64,000 nt of DNA, from positions 44,439-108,438 of the forward strand of contig KQ965781.1 in assembly GCA_001574975.1 (NCBI GenBank). The letters are read 5' to 3'. Shown piece by piece: positions 39,546 to 50,490 of the stretch. This stretch comes from Gonapodya prolifera JEL478. Taxonomy: Eukaryota; Monoblepharomycota; Monoblepharidomycetes; Monoblepharidales; Gonapodyaceae. Each line of letters begins with the position of its first letter. Positions within the stretch are counted from its first letter, which is position 1. Under the pieces are notes generated by a model. That model was not told the origin of the DNA. It did no database searches and was given only the letters and a program-made list of their open reading frames with translations. Position numbers and translations under genes: made by a program.

Positions 39546-42500
39546 TCACCCACCCCCAACAGCCAACACAACCCCACCCACAACGGCCCCCGCCATACCA
39601 ACTGAACACACCGCCACGACAACCCTACTCACCGCTCTCCACACTTCCCCCGCTCCCGCTCCCGCACCCGTCGCGATACCGGGCGGGTAAAAGTGCTCGA
39701 CGAGGGTGGCTAGGCAGTGCGAGCCGTCGAGAAAGGCGGCGGGGGTCATGTTGAAGAGGGAGAGGGCGAGGGAGAGGGAGGAGAGGGAGCTGAGGTGGGG
39801 AGGGGGGGGGTTGGGGGGGGGGTTTGTGAGGGTTGTAAGGAATGGCAGCGAAAGAGACAGGAACAGGAACAAAAACGCACCGCAACGAATCACCCACAAC
39901 CGCAACCCCCCACCCCACCCACCCCGTCGGCAATGCCACCGTTACGCTCTCCCAGGCTTCTCTCGGGTCTCCCAGGATCGCCACCGCTTTCAATCCCGCT
40001 CCCACACCGCCCCCTCCACCACCCACCCCGCCACCCCGCCCGTCCGAGATCCCGAGCCGTAACAGACGTACGTGCGGGTGGGGTATGTAGGGTGTGAGGC
40101 AGGCGCGTGGGTGTTGGGAGGACGGTGCGGGAGGGGGATGGGGAGAAGAGGCCAAGAGGGAGAGGTAGTCGGCTGGCGGGCCTTGTGGCGCGGTAGTGGA
40201 TGTGTTCACCGTTCCCTCCACATCCGCCACACCGCGTTTCACCACCCGTCCTACCCCTCCCCCACCGGGCCCTCCTCCGCTCCCACTCCCACACTCCCAC
40301 CCTTCCCTACACTCAACACCCCCCACCACGGTCCCCCACTCCAAACACACTCCCATTTTCGCCACGTACTCCTTCTTTGCCGCCTCTTCAAGCACGCGCG
40401 CGCGTTCGGCGGCAGTGAGCGAGGGTTGGGATGCGAGAGTGGACATGGTGGCCATGAGGGCGGAGACGGGGGAAATGGGGGCGAAGCATTGGTGGGCGGT
40501 GGGTGAGAGGGGATGTAGGGGTGTGACGTGGCAGCAGGATGTGCCTAGCGATGAGCGGGTGTGTTTCAGAGTAGAAAGTGGAGGAGAGAAAAAGGATCAG
40601 AAACAAGAAGGGGATCGGGAACGGGAGCAGGAAGAGATCGTTGGAAAGACGGGGTGCGGGGGTGGGGGGGTAGGGGGACGTTGGTGAGGGACGACGAGGA
40701 GCAGGAATAGGAAAAAACACGAACCTGAACTAGCCCCCGCCAGCGCACCATCCACACACCACGCCTTGCCCAAATACCCCCTATCCGGCGCATTCAAGCT
40801 CGCCCTAATCGCGTCTTCCCACCCCGTAACGCCGCCCACGAGTTGGGTCCCATCGACGGACGCAATGACGTCCCCCGGTGTGACATACCCGTCCAGAACG
40901 GAACCCCGGGTGACGGCCGTTACACGGAATCCTACCACCTCCACATCCCCACCAGCGCCGAGCCCGAGGGTAGCAGAAAGCAAACCGACCAAGACGGCGA
41001 GGACCCACGCAACAAGGGCGAGGATGGCGTTCGCCCAGCTCCCCGCGGCGAGGACCCGTAGTCGGCGCAGGGGAGGGAGGAGGGCGAGCGACGATGCGTC
41101 GAGATGGATGGCGGCGGCGGGGTAGATGAGGTACAGGTGGAAGGAAAGGGTTAGGGGGGGGATGGATTCGCTGTGTGATAGGGTTGGGGGGTTTGGGGGT
41201 TTGGGAAAGGGGGAGGCAGGGTTGGGTTTGGTAAGGGTCGTGGGAAAAAGCATGAGTCACTGGCGGACAGCCGCGGTCGCTTAGGCACGCTCCCGCGTGG
41301 ATCATTCGCCTCCGGCGGTCAGCGCCTAGCGGCGCTTAGGCCTCGCGTTCGCACAGCGAGAAACATACTGCTTCGCGGATCATTCGCCTCCGGCTGACGC
41401 CTCGGTCAGCGCTATCGCGCTTAGTCCTCGGAGTACGCTCCGCGAGGAACCTCGGTTAACTCGCGTCTGGCGGACTCCTCGGTCAGCGCTTTGTGCTTAG
41501 GCCTCGATGTCGCTCCGCGACGTGAACTTGGTCAGCGCGATCGCGCTTAGGCCTTTGAGTACGCTCCACGTGGAACATTCCGCACCGTGGGTCACTCGCC
41601 TCCGGCTGAGAAATACGCTCCGCGTGTTTCATTCGCGCCCTGCGCAGGTCATTTGCCTCCGGCGGACGCCTCGGTCAGCGCTATCGCGCTTAGGCCTCGG
41701 GCCCCTCCCTCCGCTCGCTCTGCTCGCTGAGGTCGGACCGGGTCGACTCCACTTCACTCGGCGACTCGCTCCTCCGTCGCTCGCCCTCCCCCCCCAGACG
41801 CACCATGCGGCAGCAATAGCATGTCCTGCCTCGTGCCACACGCTGACCATGAGGACGAGAAGTAAGTATAGGGCAGAGTCGCGCCAGGCAATGTTGACCC
41901 CCGGAAGTACAGCAACGACGAATTCGCCCGATTGGCCTGCCCATTCGGCAAAGGATGCGTTGTAGTCGGATGTGTGAATGGCCTGGGTTGGGTGTGGGTC
42001 GTGGCGGGGGGATGTGGTGGGAGAAGAGGGGGAGGAAGGGGAAAAAGAGGAAGGGGAGGAGGACGAGAAGGCGGAGGGGAGAAGAGAGAGAAGGGAGATT
42101 TGGCGAAATATGTGGATGAGGCCGAATGTGACGAGGATGGGAGAGATGAGGAGGAAGAGCGGGGTGAGGAGGGTGCCGAGGGAGAAACAGCGCTGGTGGT
42201 TTCGGCATTCGTGAGCGACGAGCTCTCGTGGAGAATGGGTGCAGTCAACCCACCTGCCACAGAATCTTCCACCGCATGGCCACAGAAACAAACCACGGGT
42301 TAAACGCTTCCGTCTCCAACGTGGCATGGCCGAATCCGACGTGTGTGCGGAACGGAGTCGCGGTGCCCTGTTTGTGCGGTGATGTTGGCGGGAACGTGGA
42401 GCGGGATGACGATGATGTGCGGGGTGGTGGTGGGGATGTGCTCTGTAGTGAGGGGAGGGGTAGGGAATCCAAAATAGAGAAAAGATGTGAACCTGAACTG

Positions 42501-42625
42501 GTTAGAGACGTTACCACAAGTCCACGCACCGCCCACGCGTTGAGAATCCGCGCGATTCCCCACGCGAGCGTCCAGAACAGAAACAGCCAGGCAACGGCAC
42601 GCGTGAGGGCGGCGACTCCCCCCAT
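39546..42625 (-). CDS. Site-2 protease (S2P/MBTPS2 family) intramembrane metalloprotease
   Basis: Exons in order: MGGVAALTRAVAWLFLFWTL (TM1, ATG 42625), VGFGHATLETEAFNPWF and RWKILWQVG (~42320-42250), VVAVLPGVNIAWRDSALYLL and VSVWHEAGHAIAAAW (~41930-41800), with HEAGH the zinc-binding HExxH. After a ~620-base intron come HLYLIYPAAAIHLDAS and RRLRVLAAGSWANAILALVA, then a PDZ domain (GFRVTAVTRGSVLDGYVTPG, DVIASVDGTQLVGGV). A long insert follows with CLEWG, CREGWEC and CLTPYIPHPHVRLLRL. The second catalytic motif, LFNMTPAAFLDGSHCL (NxxPxxxLDG), lies at ~39740. S2P cleaves membrane-bound transcription factors such as SREBP in the Golgi/ER. Both catalytic motifs and the architecture are complete. 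Stop at 39546; a small further 3' exon cannot be excluded. Confidence 0.88.
41270..41770. repeat. Cluster of GC hairpin repeats in an intron of the S2P gene
   Basis: At least five copies of a hairpin of the form CAGCGC-loop-GCGCTTAG lie at 41320, 41406, 41483, 41532 and 41674 (two read TCAGCGCTATCGCGCTTA exactly). Between them alternate GAGTACGCTCC and CATTCGCCTCCGGC blocks, which are also partly self-complementary. The cluster falls inside the intron between the HEAGH exon and the IYPAAA exon, so it is not coding. A related copy occurs in the first intron of the PB1-like gene at 46315-46436. Confidence 0.85.
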
Positions 42626-43764
42626 GCGACGCTGAGAGGGGTGGGGTCGGGTGAAATACGGGTGAAATAAGGAGAGTTGAGCCGGCGAGGACTGACCGCA
42701 GCCGGAGTGTCTGGTTCCAACCAGGTGCTGTGCCACACCGGAAACTCAAAATCGCTCCCCTCGTCTGATTTAGGCAATAAACCACGTCATTTTAGTCACA
42801 TTAGCTCCACGAAAACCAGATTAATAAATTGCAGTCCAGGATCAAGGCCGCACCGGCTTAGATTTTTTATCAATGTTCAAGCGTAACGGGTACATTGCAG
42901 GGTTTCAACAACACCGGTACCCACCCAGATGCGTGCGACACTCGTATTGATTGCTAACCTCAACTTTACAGCAGGCAAAGCACCAGAAGATAGGCATGTC
43001 ACGTCATGAGTAGAGGCAACAAGTGATGAGGGAGCATTTTAGATAATCGGCGATTTTAAATGAATTCGCAATGCCTCCTGTAGGTTATAGGCCAGTGCCA
43101 AAGTGTGAATCTGACTTTTGCTTTACAAGGTCAGGTTGGACACTGATGTTTCAATGTTATTGATTTCCACCAGACTACCAATGATCATTGGTACCTAATA
43201 CAATTTCCAAGGGCATTGAGGAGCACATATAGAAAATATCTTTCAGAACTCATATGGAATATGGATGTTGAAGCAGGGTGAGGGAACAAAACGTTCCACA
43301 TTGGACTACATCCCAAATAAGTGGTCACTTGGATATTCGGACGAAATTATATCTTTCACCATCATTATTACAAAACTAAATCATTCCTCGACCGAAATCG
43401 AGCGAATAAGGCACAAGATCTGACAAACGTCAAAGGTCTGTCCAAAGTGGATCTGTCGAAACAGCTTTCCTGTATGCCATGAGTAAAATCGGAGTATCCG
43501 TACCGTCAAAACTAATCAAAGATGTTTTGCCGTCCACAATTTTCCATGATCCAAGAACCGTGCAAAACGTATTGCCCATTCATTTGTGATAATTCCACGA
43601 TGTGTGAACAATCCGTCACACTGGAACATTCATCACTTCCATGTTCCATCATCGATCAAGTCCCACCATTCCGCCAGTCTTCGTAGCTGTTTTGGTAAGT
43701 AACCCAGGGAAGCTTCGGCGGAGCATTTCTTCAGCTAAAAAGAGGCAAATGATACGAATTCCGA
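42626..43764. other. AT-richer intergenic region
   Basis: 42626-42780 is the leader of the S2P gene, with in-frame open sequence back to 42736. 42780-43740 has lower GC than its surroundings. Minus-strand frames around 43400-43640 give short coding-like stretches separated by stops (for example SWKIVDGKTSLISFDGTDTP), which may be the remains of a gene, but nothing is recognisable. Confidence 0.35.
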
Positions 43765-46700
43765 TCAGTTACTCCTACGTCGACGTGTGACACAACTGAG
43801 ACCGAGCACGAACTCACCCCACACCCCATCCCCCACCGCATTACTCAACCACCCTCCAACAACCCTTCCACACGACTCGCTAACCCGCTCCCTCTCATCC
43901 TTCACCACAAAGACAACCCTGTAATTTCCTGGAGCCTTGGGGTCATTCTTGACTAGGTCTTCGGGCGGGGCCAGGCAGCACCATTCGGTCGCGACGCCGC
44001 ACGTGAAGAGGGGTATGAGGAAGGCGTTCCGGAATGTACGCGGTGTGAGGTCGGGGACTTTGCGTGGGTACAGGTCCATGGAAAGGTTGAGCAGGGCGCG
44101 GGTGTTGAAGAAGATGGTCTGCGAGGTGCCGCACAATCATGGAATTTCTCGTCAGAAAAGGAGAAACGTCGATCTTCCCCCCCGCCCCCCCGGCCCCCCA
44201 GCCCCCGCGACACTCACGAAGCTCAACGTCACTCCCACTCCTCCAGCATCCACAGGCCGCTTCGCATTGCTCAGCCTCGGCACGTACGTCACACTCAACT
44301 GGCCGCCTTTCGTATCGAGCATATCCGCTTGCTTGTACCCCATACTCCTCTGCCCCTCCCACCCCGCCTTCCCCAAAACTCCCATGACTGACTCCACACT
44401 ATCCACCCTCGAGTTGCGCCACTCCATCGGGAACGTATACCTCTTCGCCGCCGCCCCCGGACCCTCCTGAAGCACCGCCATACCCTGCCCGCCAGTCACG
44501 GAGAAGTAGTCCAGTGAGGCAAGAGTCGACATGCTAGGTGGGCGGTGCGCCGGCGGGGGAGGCGGTGCGGTGGCGGTTGCGCGCGGGCGGAGATGGTCGG
44601 CGGATTTGGAGCTGGCGAGGGCCGCTGTTCGGGGTGGCGAGCCTGCTCCCGATGCTGACGTCGACGCGCCCGGTGCGGTCGGGACGGGTGAGGCGGCCCC
44701 GCGTGGTGGGACTCCGAGGCCTCCGTAGGGGTCCGATTTGGCCCGTTGGACGGAGGGGAAGGGAGGCAGGGTTGTGTCGGTGTCCCGGTTGGGGTTGGAA
44801 GGCGTGGACCGGCCTTGAGCGACGGCGGCGGATGTTGATGCGCGTCGGCGGCGGGCTGAGTCTGTGTCGGAGTCGACACCACCGTTGGTCGCCTCAGTTC
44901 GTCCTGGAGAGGTTCCTGTTCCCACTCCTGGTCCCAACGCCCGTGCCTCCACCCCCCTGAACGCCAACGACGAAAGACTCCTTGACTGGTCGTGCGGCTG
45001 CGTCAAAGCGGTCGCGGATCCCGGAGGGGTCACGAGGTGCGTGCTTGAGAGGTGCGGTGGCGTGTCGGTAAAGGAGAAGGAGGGGAAGGCACCGAGCGAG
45101 TCGGTGGGTGAGGTTGGTGGGGTAGGGATGGCTTTTATGGGCGAAGGGTAGGGGGAGGAGTGGATCAGGGGTCGAACAGGCGCACCAAAACGAGGAACGA
45201 ATACAACAGTCCTCCATCAACGCAACACAACCCGGCCCACTACCCCGTGACGCCCCCGCTCCACGTCCGTCCACCACCCTCCTCCCCACCCACAACTCAC
45301 CCTGCCCCTGCCCCTGCCCCGAACCGTGGACATGCGCCAACACAGGCACTCTCGCCCCCGAATGCCCGATCCGCGAAAACGCCCTCGCGAGCACCGTCGC
45401 TGTCGGCGGTCCTGGCGTCGGTACCTGTGCCCCCTGCCCTTGCCCTTGCGCCTGAGCATGTGCCGAGGACGGGCCCGAGGTAGGACCCGACGCGATGGAG
45501 GAGATGCTCTTGGGCATGCTGGCCGCCCTGCTCATGTTCATGTGCTCAAGCGAGCCGCCCGAAAGACCGCGTTGGCGCCCGAATTCGCGCGGGATGGTGG
45601 CCGTGGGGTCGTCCTGCGGGTGAGTGTCTTGTCGGGGCAACGAGGGCAGTTTTTGAGCAGCGGGGCCGGGGAACGTAGTCGGTGGGTACTCGGTTTTCGG
45701 CGACGTCGGGCGTGGGAGTGTCGAGTGCGCGGGTGTCGGTGTGGGGAGGTATGGCGGCAGAGGCAGCGAATCGAGTGAGATCCCCGCAACAGCGGCATGT
45801 GGGATGGATCCTTTACGAAGGAGGGGAGTCAAGGGTGGGGATAAGAGCGCGTTTGCGGATGATACCCGCGGCGGGTGTGGGTCGAAGGCGAGGGTGGCAG
45901 CGACGCCGGGGAACGGGTGATGCGCGACGTGGTCCGAGTCCGGGATGCCGTAGTGGGAGAGTAAAAAGGTGGAGCTGCTGTGTGGGAGGGAGTTGAAGTG
46001 GGGTAAGGTGTGCGCGTGGGCGGCGTAGGAGTGGGAGTGGGGGAAGGTGTTGTGAGCCGACGGCCCGGCGCCGGTAAGGCCGTCGTAGCGCGGTGCTTGT
46101 GATTGTACTTGTGCTTGTTTGGTGTTGGAGAGGTGGGACCGCATGGCGAGGATGAATTGGGGGGATATGAGGCGGTGGCGCGTGCGTGGGGTTGGCTGTG
46201 AGACAGGGAGACGTGAGACGAGGGGAGGTGGGACGAGAGGTCGCGGTGAGTGCAATTCGGGAAGAATACAAACTTCAAAGACCCAGAGCCCATGGCGGTG
46301 GTCTGTCCTCTGTCAGCACTTGGGTGTCGCTCCACGAGAGGCTTCGCGCTTAGGCCTCGGTGTCCTCGCTCCGCTCGGACGGCTCGCTGCGCTCGCGTCT
46401 CGCAACTTCGGCCTTCGGCCTCCGTTGCTCGACCTCCACCCCACCCGTGACCCACCTCTCTAAGCTCCACGGCGACATCGATATAGTCCCCGCCACTCTC
46501 AAACATATTGAGCAAGTCGTCGTCGTCGTCCAAGTCGATCCTCTTCTTGTCCTTCCCATCCTTCTTGTCTCCCTCCTCCTCTGCATCCTCCCCGTCGCCC
46601 TCTTTCGCCTCTCGCCAGCCCATGCGAATGACTTTCTCTCTCCCGCCATCCTCCAGCCCTGGAATGCGCCCGCACAGAAAGTACACGAACTCGTCGAACG

Positions 46701-46782
46701 TCGCTGGTCGTCGCTCTGGCCGGATCACCACCGTCTTTTCCCCTCCCCACCAGCGAACGTGGATGCGGGTCAGCCCCGGCAT
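43765..46782 (-). CDS. PB1-like domain protein with conserved C-terminal domain
   Basis: ATG 46782 starts MPGLTRIHVRWWGGEKTVV, then TFDEFVYFLCGRIPGLEDGG, KVIRMGWREA, an acidic-basic low-complexity loop, and IDLDDDDDLLNMFESGGDYI with DVAVELRE. This is the PB1 order: basic strand, helix, then an acidic OPCA-like segment ending in a beta strand. Intron 1 (46455-46196) contains a hairpin repeat. A disordered Pro/His/Ser-rich middle follows (HRLISPQFILAMRSH; QGQGQGAQVPTPGPP). A conserved folded C-terminus (~44570-43790) reads LASLDYFSVTGGQGMAVLQ, YTFPMEWRNSRVDSVESVMG, RSMGYKQADMLDTKGGQL, TPRTFRNAFLIPLFTCG and NYRVVFVVKDERE. The C-terminal domain is not recognised. The gene is a paralogue of the partial gene at 1-240. 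A scaffold role is inferred from PB1 only. Confidence 0.65.
46315..46436. repeat. GC hairpin repeat in first intron of the PB1-like gene
   Basis: Contains CTTCGCGCTTAGGCCTCGG, matching the CGCGCTTAGGCCTCGG block of the S2P-intron cluster, followed by short palindromes (CTCGCTCCGCTCGG, CTCGCTGCGCTCGCG, GGCCTTCGGCC). Lies entirely within intron 46196-46455. Confidence 0.8.
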
Positions 46783-47340
46783 TCCGTCCTGCTGTCTTGG
46801 TCGACTGAATACGCTTTCACTCGTGTTCGCTGCTCCGTCCCGTCGCCGGAAGCTTTCACGTGCCGCCTCGTCTGATTCTCCGCCAATCGGCTTTCGCTCT
46901 CCCACCACACACTGCAACCGTTGCGTGTCCCAAACGCCACTCCACTCCGTTTCTCTCCTTTCCTGCCCGTCGCTGTCCTCGCTTGCTCTCTCTCAGCGCC
47001 GCAGTCCGGGTCAGCCTTCCAAATTAGGACGCTTTGGCCGACCTTCTTTGTTATCCCGCACGCCGTACAAATATACATCCCACACTGTATCGCAGCCTCA
47101 CCGCTCCGCTCGCCCGATCGAACTCTCGATCACGCGTCGCCACTCTCCACGCCGTGATCACTAGTCCGTTCCGTCGCCGTCTCCCTCCGCCGTAATAATA
47201 ACTTTGACTTTTAGCCGCTGGCGGTCCTTTTTCCCCAAGCAAGGTCAGGTGAACTGTCGAACGCCACACACCTGTCCGCCCTCGAAGGCGTTTGACCTTG
47301 CGGCCCGGAATAAGGTGGGGGCCGGGGCCATATCCTTCCT
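46783..47340. other. Upstream region of the PB1-like gene
   Basis: No gene seen. GC-rich until about 47340, where base composition drops and the transposon island begins. Overlapping open frames on both strands at 46800-47165 carry no motif. Confidence 0.4.
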
Positions 47341-48544
47341 TTTGCAATAATCGCGTAAACCTTACTAATCATATACATCATCGACACCAAGACGGGATCT
47401 GGCGAACACTCAGCTTTGATAAGAAACTAGACAGTTCAGCTGATTCTCTGTTGAAAACTGGAAAAATAAACAATACCTGCCCCCTGGGCGATATCACAAT
47501 CAAAACAACCTTATTAGGATATCAACAGCAATCTCTTTGGCCTGAGAGAAAGTCGTGCACAACACATGTGTGCTTTTTTTCCCCCCCCTCACTTGGACCA
47601 AGCAATGCATCTAGCGGGTACCTGTGCTGCCCGATCAAATTTAGCTTGCATGGCACTTGCGCAAAAGCTGTACTGGCAATAAGGTAACACTTGTGTGTGT
47701 TGTTTATGCAAAAGGTACTGCCAAGATATTGTCCTGGTGAAAACATGGTGATTTAAGTTTCAAAACAAAGAAAAAAAAATTGACACATCACATGCACCTA
47801 GATGCAGCCCTTAGACCACTTGTCATCTGGGCAAATGGCCTGGTCTGCCAAAACATGCTAGTTTGGGCAGTATGACAGCTCTGACTCACATTGTATCAAG
47901 GCTGCAGCAGGACATGAACCATTGCAGGGCAGAGCATGCAACATGTGACATGACTAATGGCATGAGCTAGACAGAATTTTACCCCAACACAATTCTGGCA
48001 AGTACTGCCACTACATAAGCATGGTATGTTGTGCTCAAAAAGCCCCACCAGACATAGATGGCCAAAATGAAATGGGACATTACAAGCACAGCTAGAGGAG
48101 GAGACAGTGATGGCATCACTTGGTCAAATTGTCAATCCACCTCCCAATGAGATTTTTATTTTCAATACTCACACTACAAACGTCACTCAACTTGGATTAG
48201 AGGTGAGAATGCAGGACAAAGCTTTGGGAAGAACATTACCAAATGCCAATCAGTAAAGCTATGAGTGATCGAGTTGGAACTTGCAAGTGCAAGTGAATTG
48301 GGTTGAAATATATTGAGTGAGTTACAAGTTGAATATGTGCAACTTGCAAGTTACTTGTTTGAACTTGGTCAAACCCAACAACCCTGCCCACATGGCTTCC
48401 AAGACTGATGCCAGCACCTTGGACCCATCTCCAACAGCCCCAGCCCCTATTGCGGCTTGGTTACCCGCCCATTGTGCAGTTTCGATCAGGCAGAAGGACT
48501 CCTGGGTTATCAGCCATGCGCCCTTTCAAAAACAGGAGTGGGGA

Positions 48545-49849
48545 TCACGGAAGAGGGCAGTTTGCCTCCAAGTTGGAGAGAAGAGATGCAAGGGGGCTAT
48601 GTAAGGGCCTGTGCGGTAACTCTTTCCAGTTGCACTCCTGGATGAGATAACAGGCAAGGAGTTTGGGCGTCTCATATGCCAGGAACCCAGCAGCCACTTT
48701 ATTGTCCTGGAAAATGACTGCGGCATCCATCAACACATCAGTGTCCACCAACTTATCATCCTATGCAACTTTTAGGGCAAGCCTAAAGTTGTGGAGGGCA
48801 TCATTGCACTGTGTGCACTTGGAAGGGGGTTCAGTGCGCCCCTCCATAAGCAGGTCTGCCTTTGATTCCAATCCTTTGATTGCATCCACAATTCCAAGTC
48901 CAGACTCTTGTGGGTGCTTCTGTTGCATTGAGGTGGTGGACTCTGGCATGGATGCAGAGCTTGCAACCAACATCCCAGTATCCCTCCTTGCAAAGGAGGA
49001 TGAGACAGAGGGAAGGGACAGCATAACTACAAAGTACAGTATCAAACGTAAAACCAGAATCACTTTGAAAACAACTCACCAGCTTGCAATGCCGCATCAA
49101 ATGGTTCCGAATCTGATCCATCCTCCACCAGTAACTGAATCCTCACTGGGTGCTTTTTTCTTGCCTGCTTCAAGTTCCTGTTGTGCCTTCATAACTGCAT
49201 TGCAGATGGTGACAGCGTGGGTGCCAACAGCAACTTGACCCTCAAACACCTCACAGGTGATGTCCCATATGGGGTCCCCATGTTTGCGGATACTCCAGAC
49301 TCTCCTGTACTCCTCATCCTTCTTTCCATGCGTACTACACTCTGTGATGGCCTATTTTGAGTGGGTGAGGGAGGCCAACACATTTCAACACAATCAACAA
49401 ACAGCATCACTCACCGGAAGTTCTTTGTTGCAAACTTCATTGTTGACCAAAATCTGACAGATTTGACCATCCCAGCTCCAACCACTCTTGTCCTTGAGAC
49501 ACTTCCATGACTTGTAACTCTGCTGAAGCTGGTGGTAGTGAGTCTTGAATTGGTCCACCATGTATGTGACTTTGGCAATGGCATTGAAGGCTGCCCCAGC
49601 ACTGTCCCAAGCATCCAACTTAAGTCCAGCCTGACCATGCTTACCCAAATGGTCTTCCTGCACAAGACACTCCAAGAGAAGCCAGTCACAATCTGGACTT
49701 GTCCAGCTAGCATGGGATGCCTTGCTGGCATTCTGGGGAGTTGCCTTGGTGTCAACGTCACTGATGTTGTGTGCCAGGACATGTGATGTGGCCATTTTGG
49801 AATGGGAAATGTTCAACCACTTGTGATAGATTGAAGAAAGAGCCCCCAA
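48545..49849 (-). pseudogene. Myb/SANT-like transposon-associated protein, degenerate
   Basis: Reading from 49849 the first exon carries a Myb/SANT-like DNA-binding domain: LKLDAWDSAGAAFNAIAKV, QFKTHYHQLQQSYKSWKCLK, KSGWSWDGQICQILVNN. This type is common in fungal Harbinger-associated ORFs. After a GTGAGT intron come EYRRVWSIRKHGDPIWDITC, then ICNAVMKAQQELEAGKKK, with a frame change near 49140 to VEDGSDSEPFDAALQA. A further intron leads to MLSLPSVSSSFARRDTGML, CNDALHNFRLALKVA, an in-frame TAG, and on to DTDVLMDAAVIFQDNKVAA. The frameshift and internal stop mean it is probably not functional. DNA binding is inferred from family. Confidence 0.6.
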
Positions 49850-49869
49850 CCTCTTTTTCTATTTCTCAA

Positions 49870-50098
49870 CAAATTGCACTATAATGGCCTCTATAATCAA
49901 CAATTATAGAGGCACCAAACGGGTCCTGTTGAGGAATTATAGAGATAGGCCATTGTAGAGCATTATAGAGCCTCAAATTCTCTATTTCCCAATTGTAGAG
50001 CTGCACCAAACTGTACAATTCTTCTATCTCTATCTCAAGCAAAAAGACTTTTTGAGGGCCTATAATTGGATTATAAGGGTGTACCAAACACACCCTAA
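49870..50098. repeat. Palindromic MITE remnants
   Basis: Contains the perfect inverted repeat CCTCTATAAT / ATTATAGAGG around 49890-49912. Further copies of TATAGAG / CTCTATA lie up to 50035. The right side ends TATAAGGGTGTACCAAACACACCCTAA; ends with GGTGT..ACCAAACACACCC are usual for Tourist-type MITEs. An internal GCACCAAACGGGTCC looks like a second nested end. Confidence 0.6.
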
Positions 50099-50490
50099 GT
50101 TCTATTTGTCACCTTTTGCTGGAACCCAGCATCAATTCTTGATAATTTAATTGTTTCTTACTTGAACATTTGAATTGAAATGGGTATTTGATTCACATTT
50201 CAATTTTTGAATTGTACAAATTGTGTGACACAAGTCAATTTGTGAGTTGACTTGCAATTTGACTTGCAAGTTGGAAAAAAAGTGAGAGACTTGGTTATGA
50301 GTTAAATGAAAAATATACCTGAGCAAGTGAGTGACAAGTTGTTAAAAAAAGAGCAAGTCACTTGCTTGCTCATAGTTTTGCCAATCAGGTCTGTTAAGAG
50401 CAAAATCAAATTGGGATAGGTTAAAAATGGGGGTAGTTGTGAATCAAGATCCACACATTCATCCCATTCAGATGTCAGTTTGCATTTCTT

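Larger units (their letters stand above)
48254..50379. mobile_element. 2.1 kb DNA transposon-like element with inverted ends and 9-bp target duplication
   Basis: The left end starts TAAAGCTATGAGTGATCG at 48254. The right end, read on the minus strand from 50379, is AAAACTATGAGCAAGCAAG, an imperfect inverted repeat. Immediately outside both ends is the identical 9-mer GCCAATCAG (48245-48253 and 50380-50388). Just inside each end is AAGT/CTTGC-rich sequence. The element encloses the Myb/SANT-like ORF at 48545-49849 and MITE-type palindromes. A 9-bp duplication is more typical of Mutator-like elements than of Harbinger (3 bp). Confidence 0.65.

Noticed and set aside
41270-41770. CRISPR-like array in the repeat cluster
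   Set aside because: Units are variable hairpins with no regular spacers, lie in a eukaryotic intron and are not direct repeats of constant length.
41221-41770. Disruption of the S2P gene by the hairpin cluster
   Set aside because: A GTGCGT donor after HEAGHAIAAAW and a CACAG acceptor before the next exon place the cluster inside an intron, so the gene is probably intact.
43380-43740. Transposase- or enzyme-like remains on the minus strand
   Set aside because: Short coding-like pieces interrupted by several stops; no recognisable motif.
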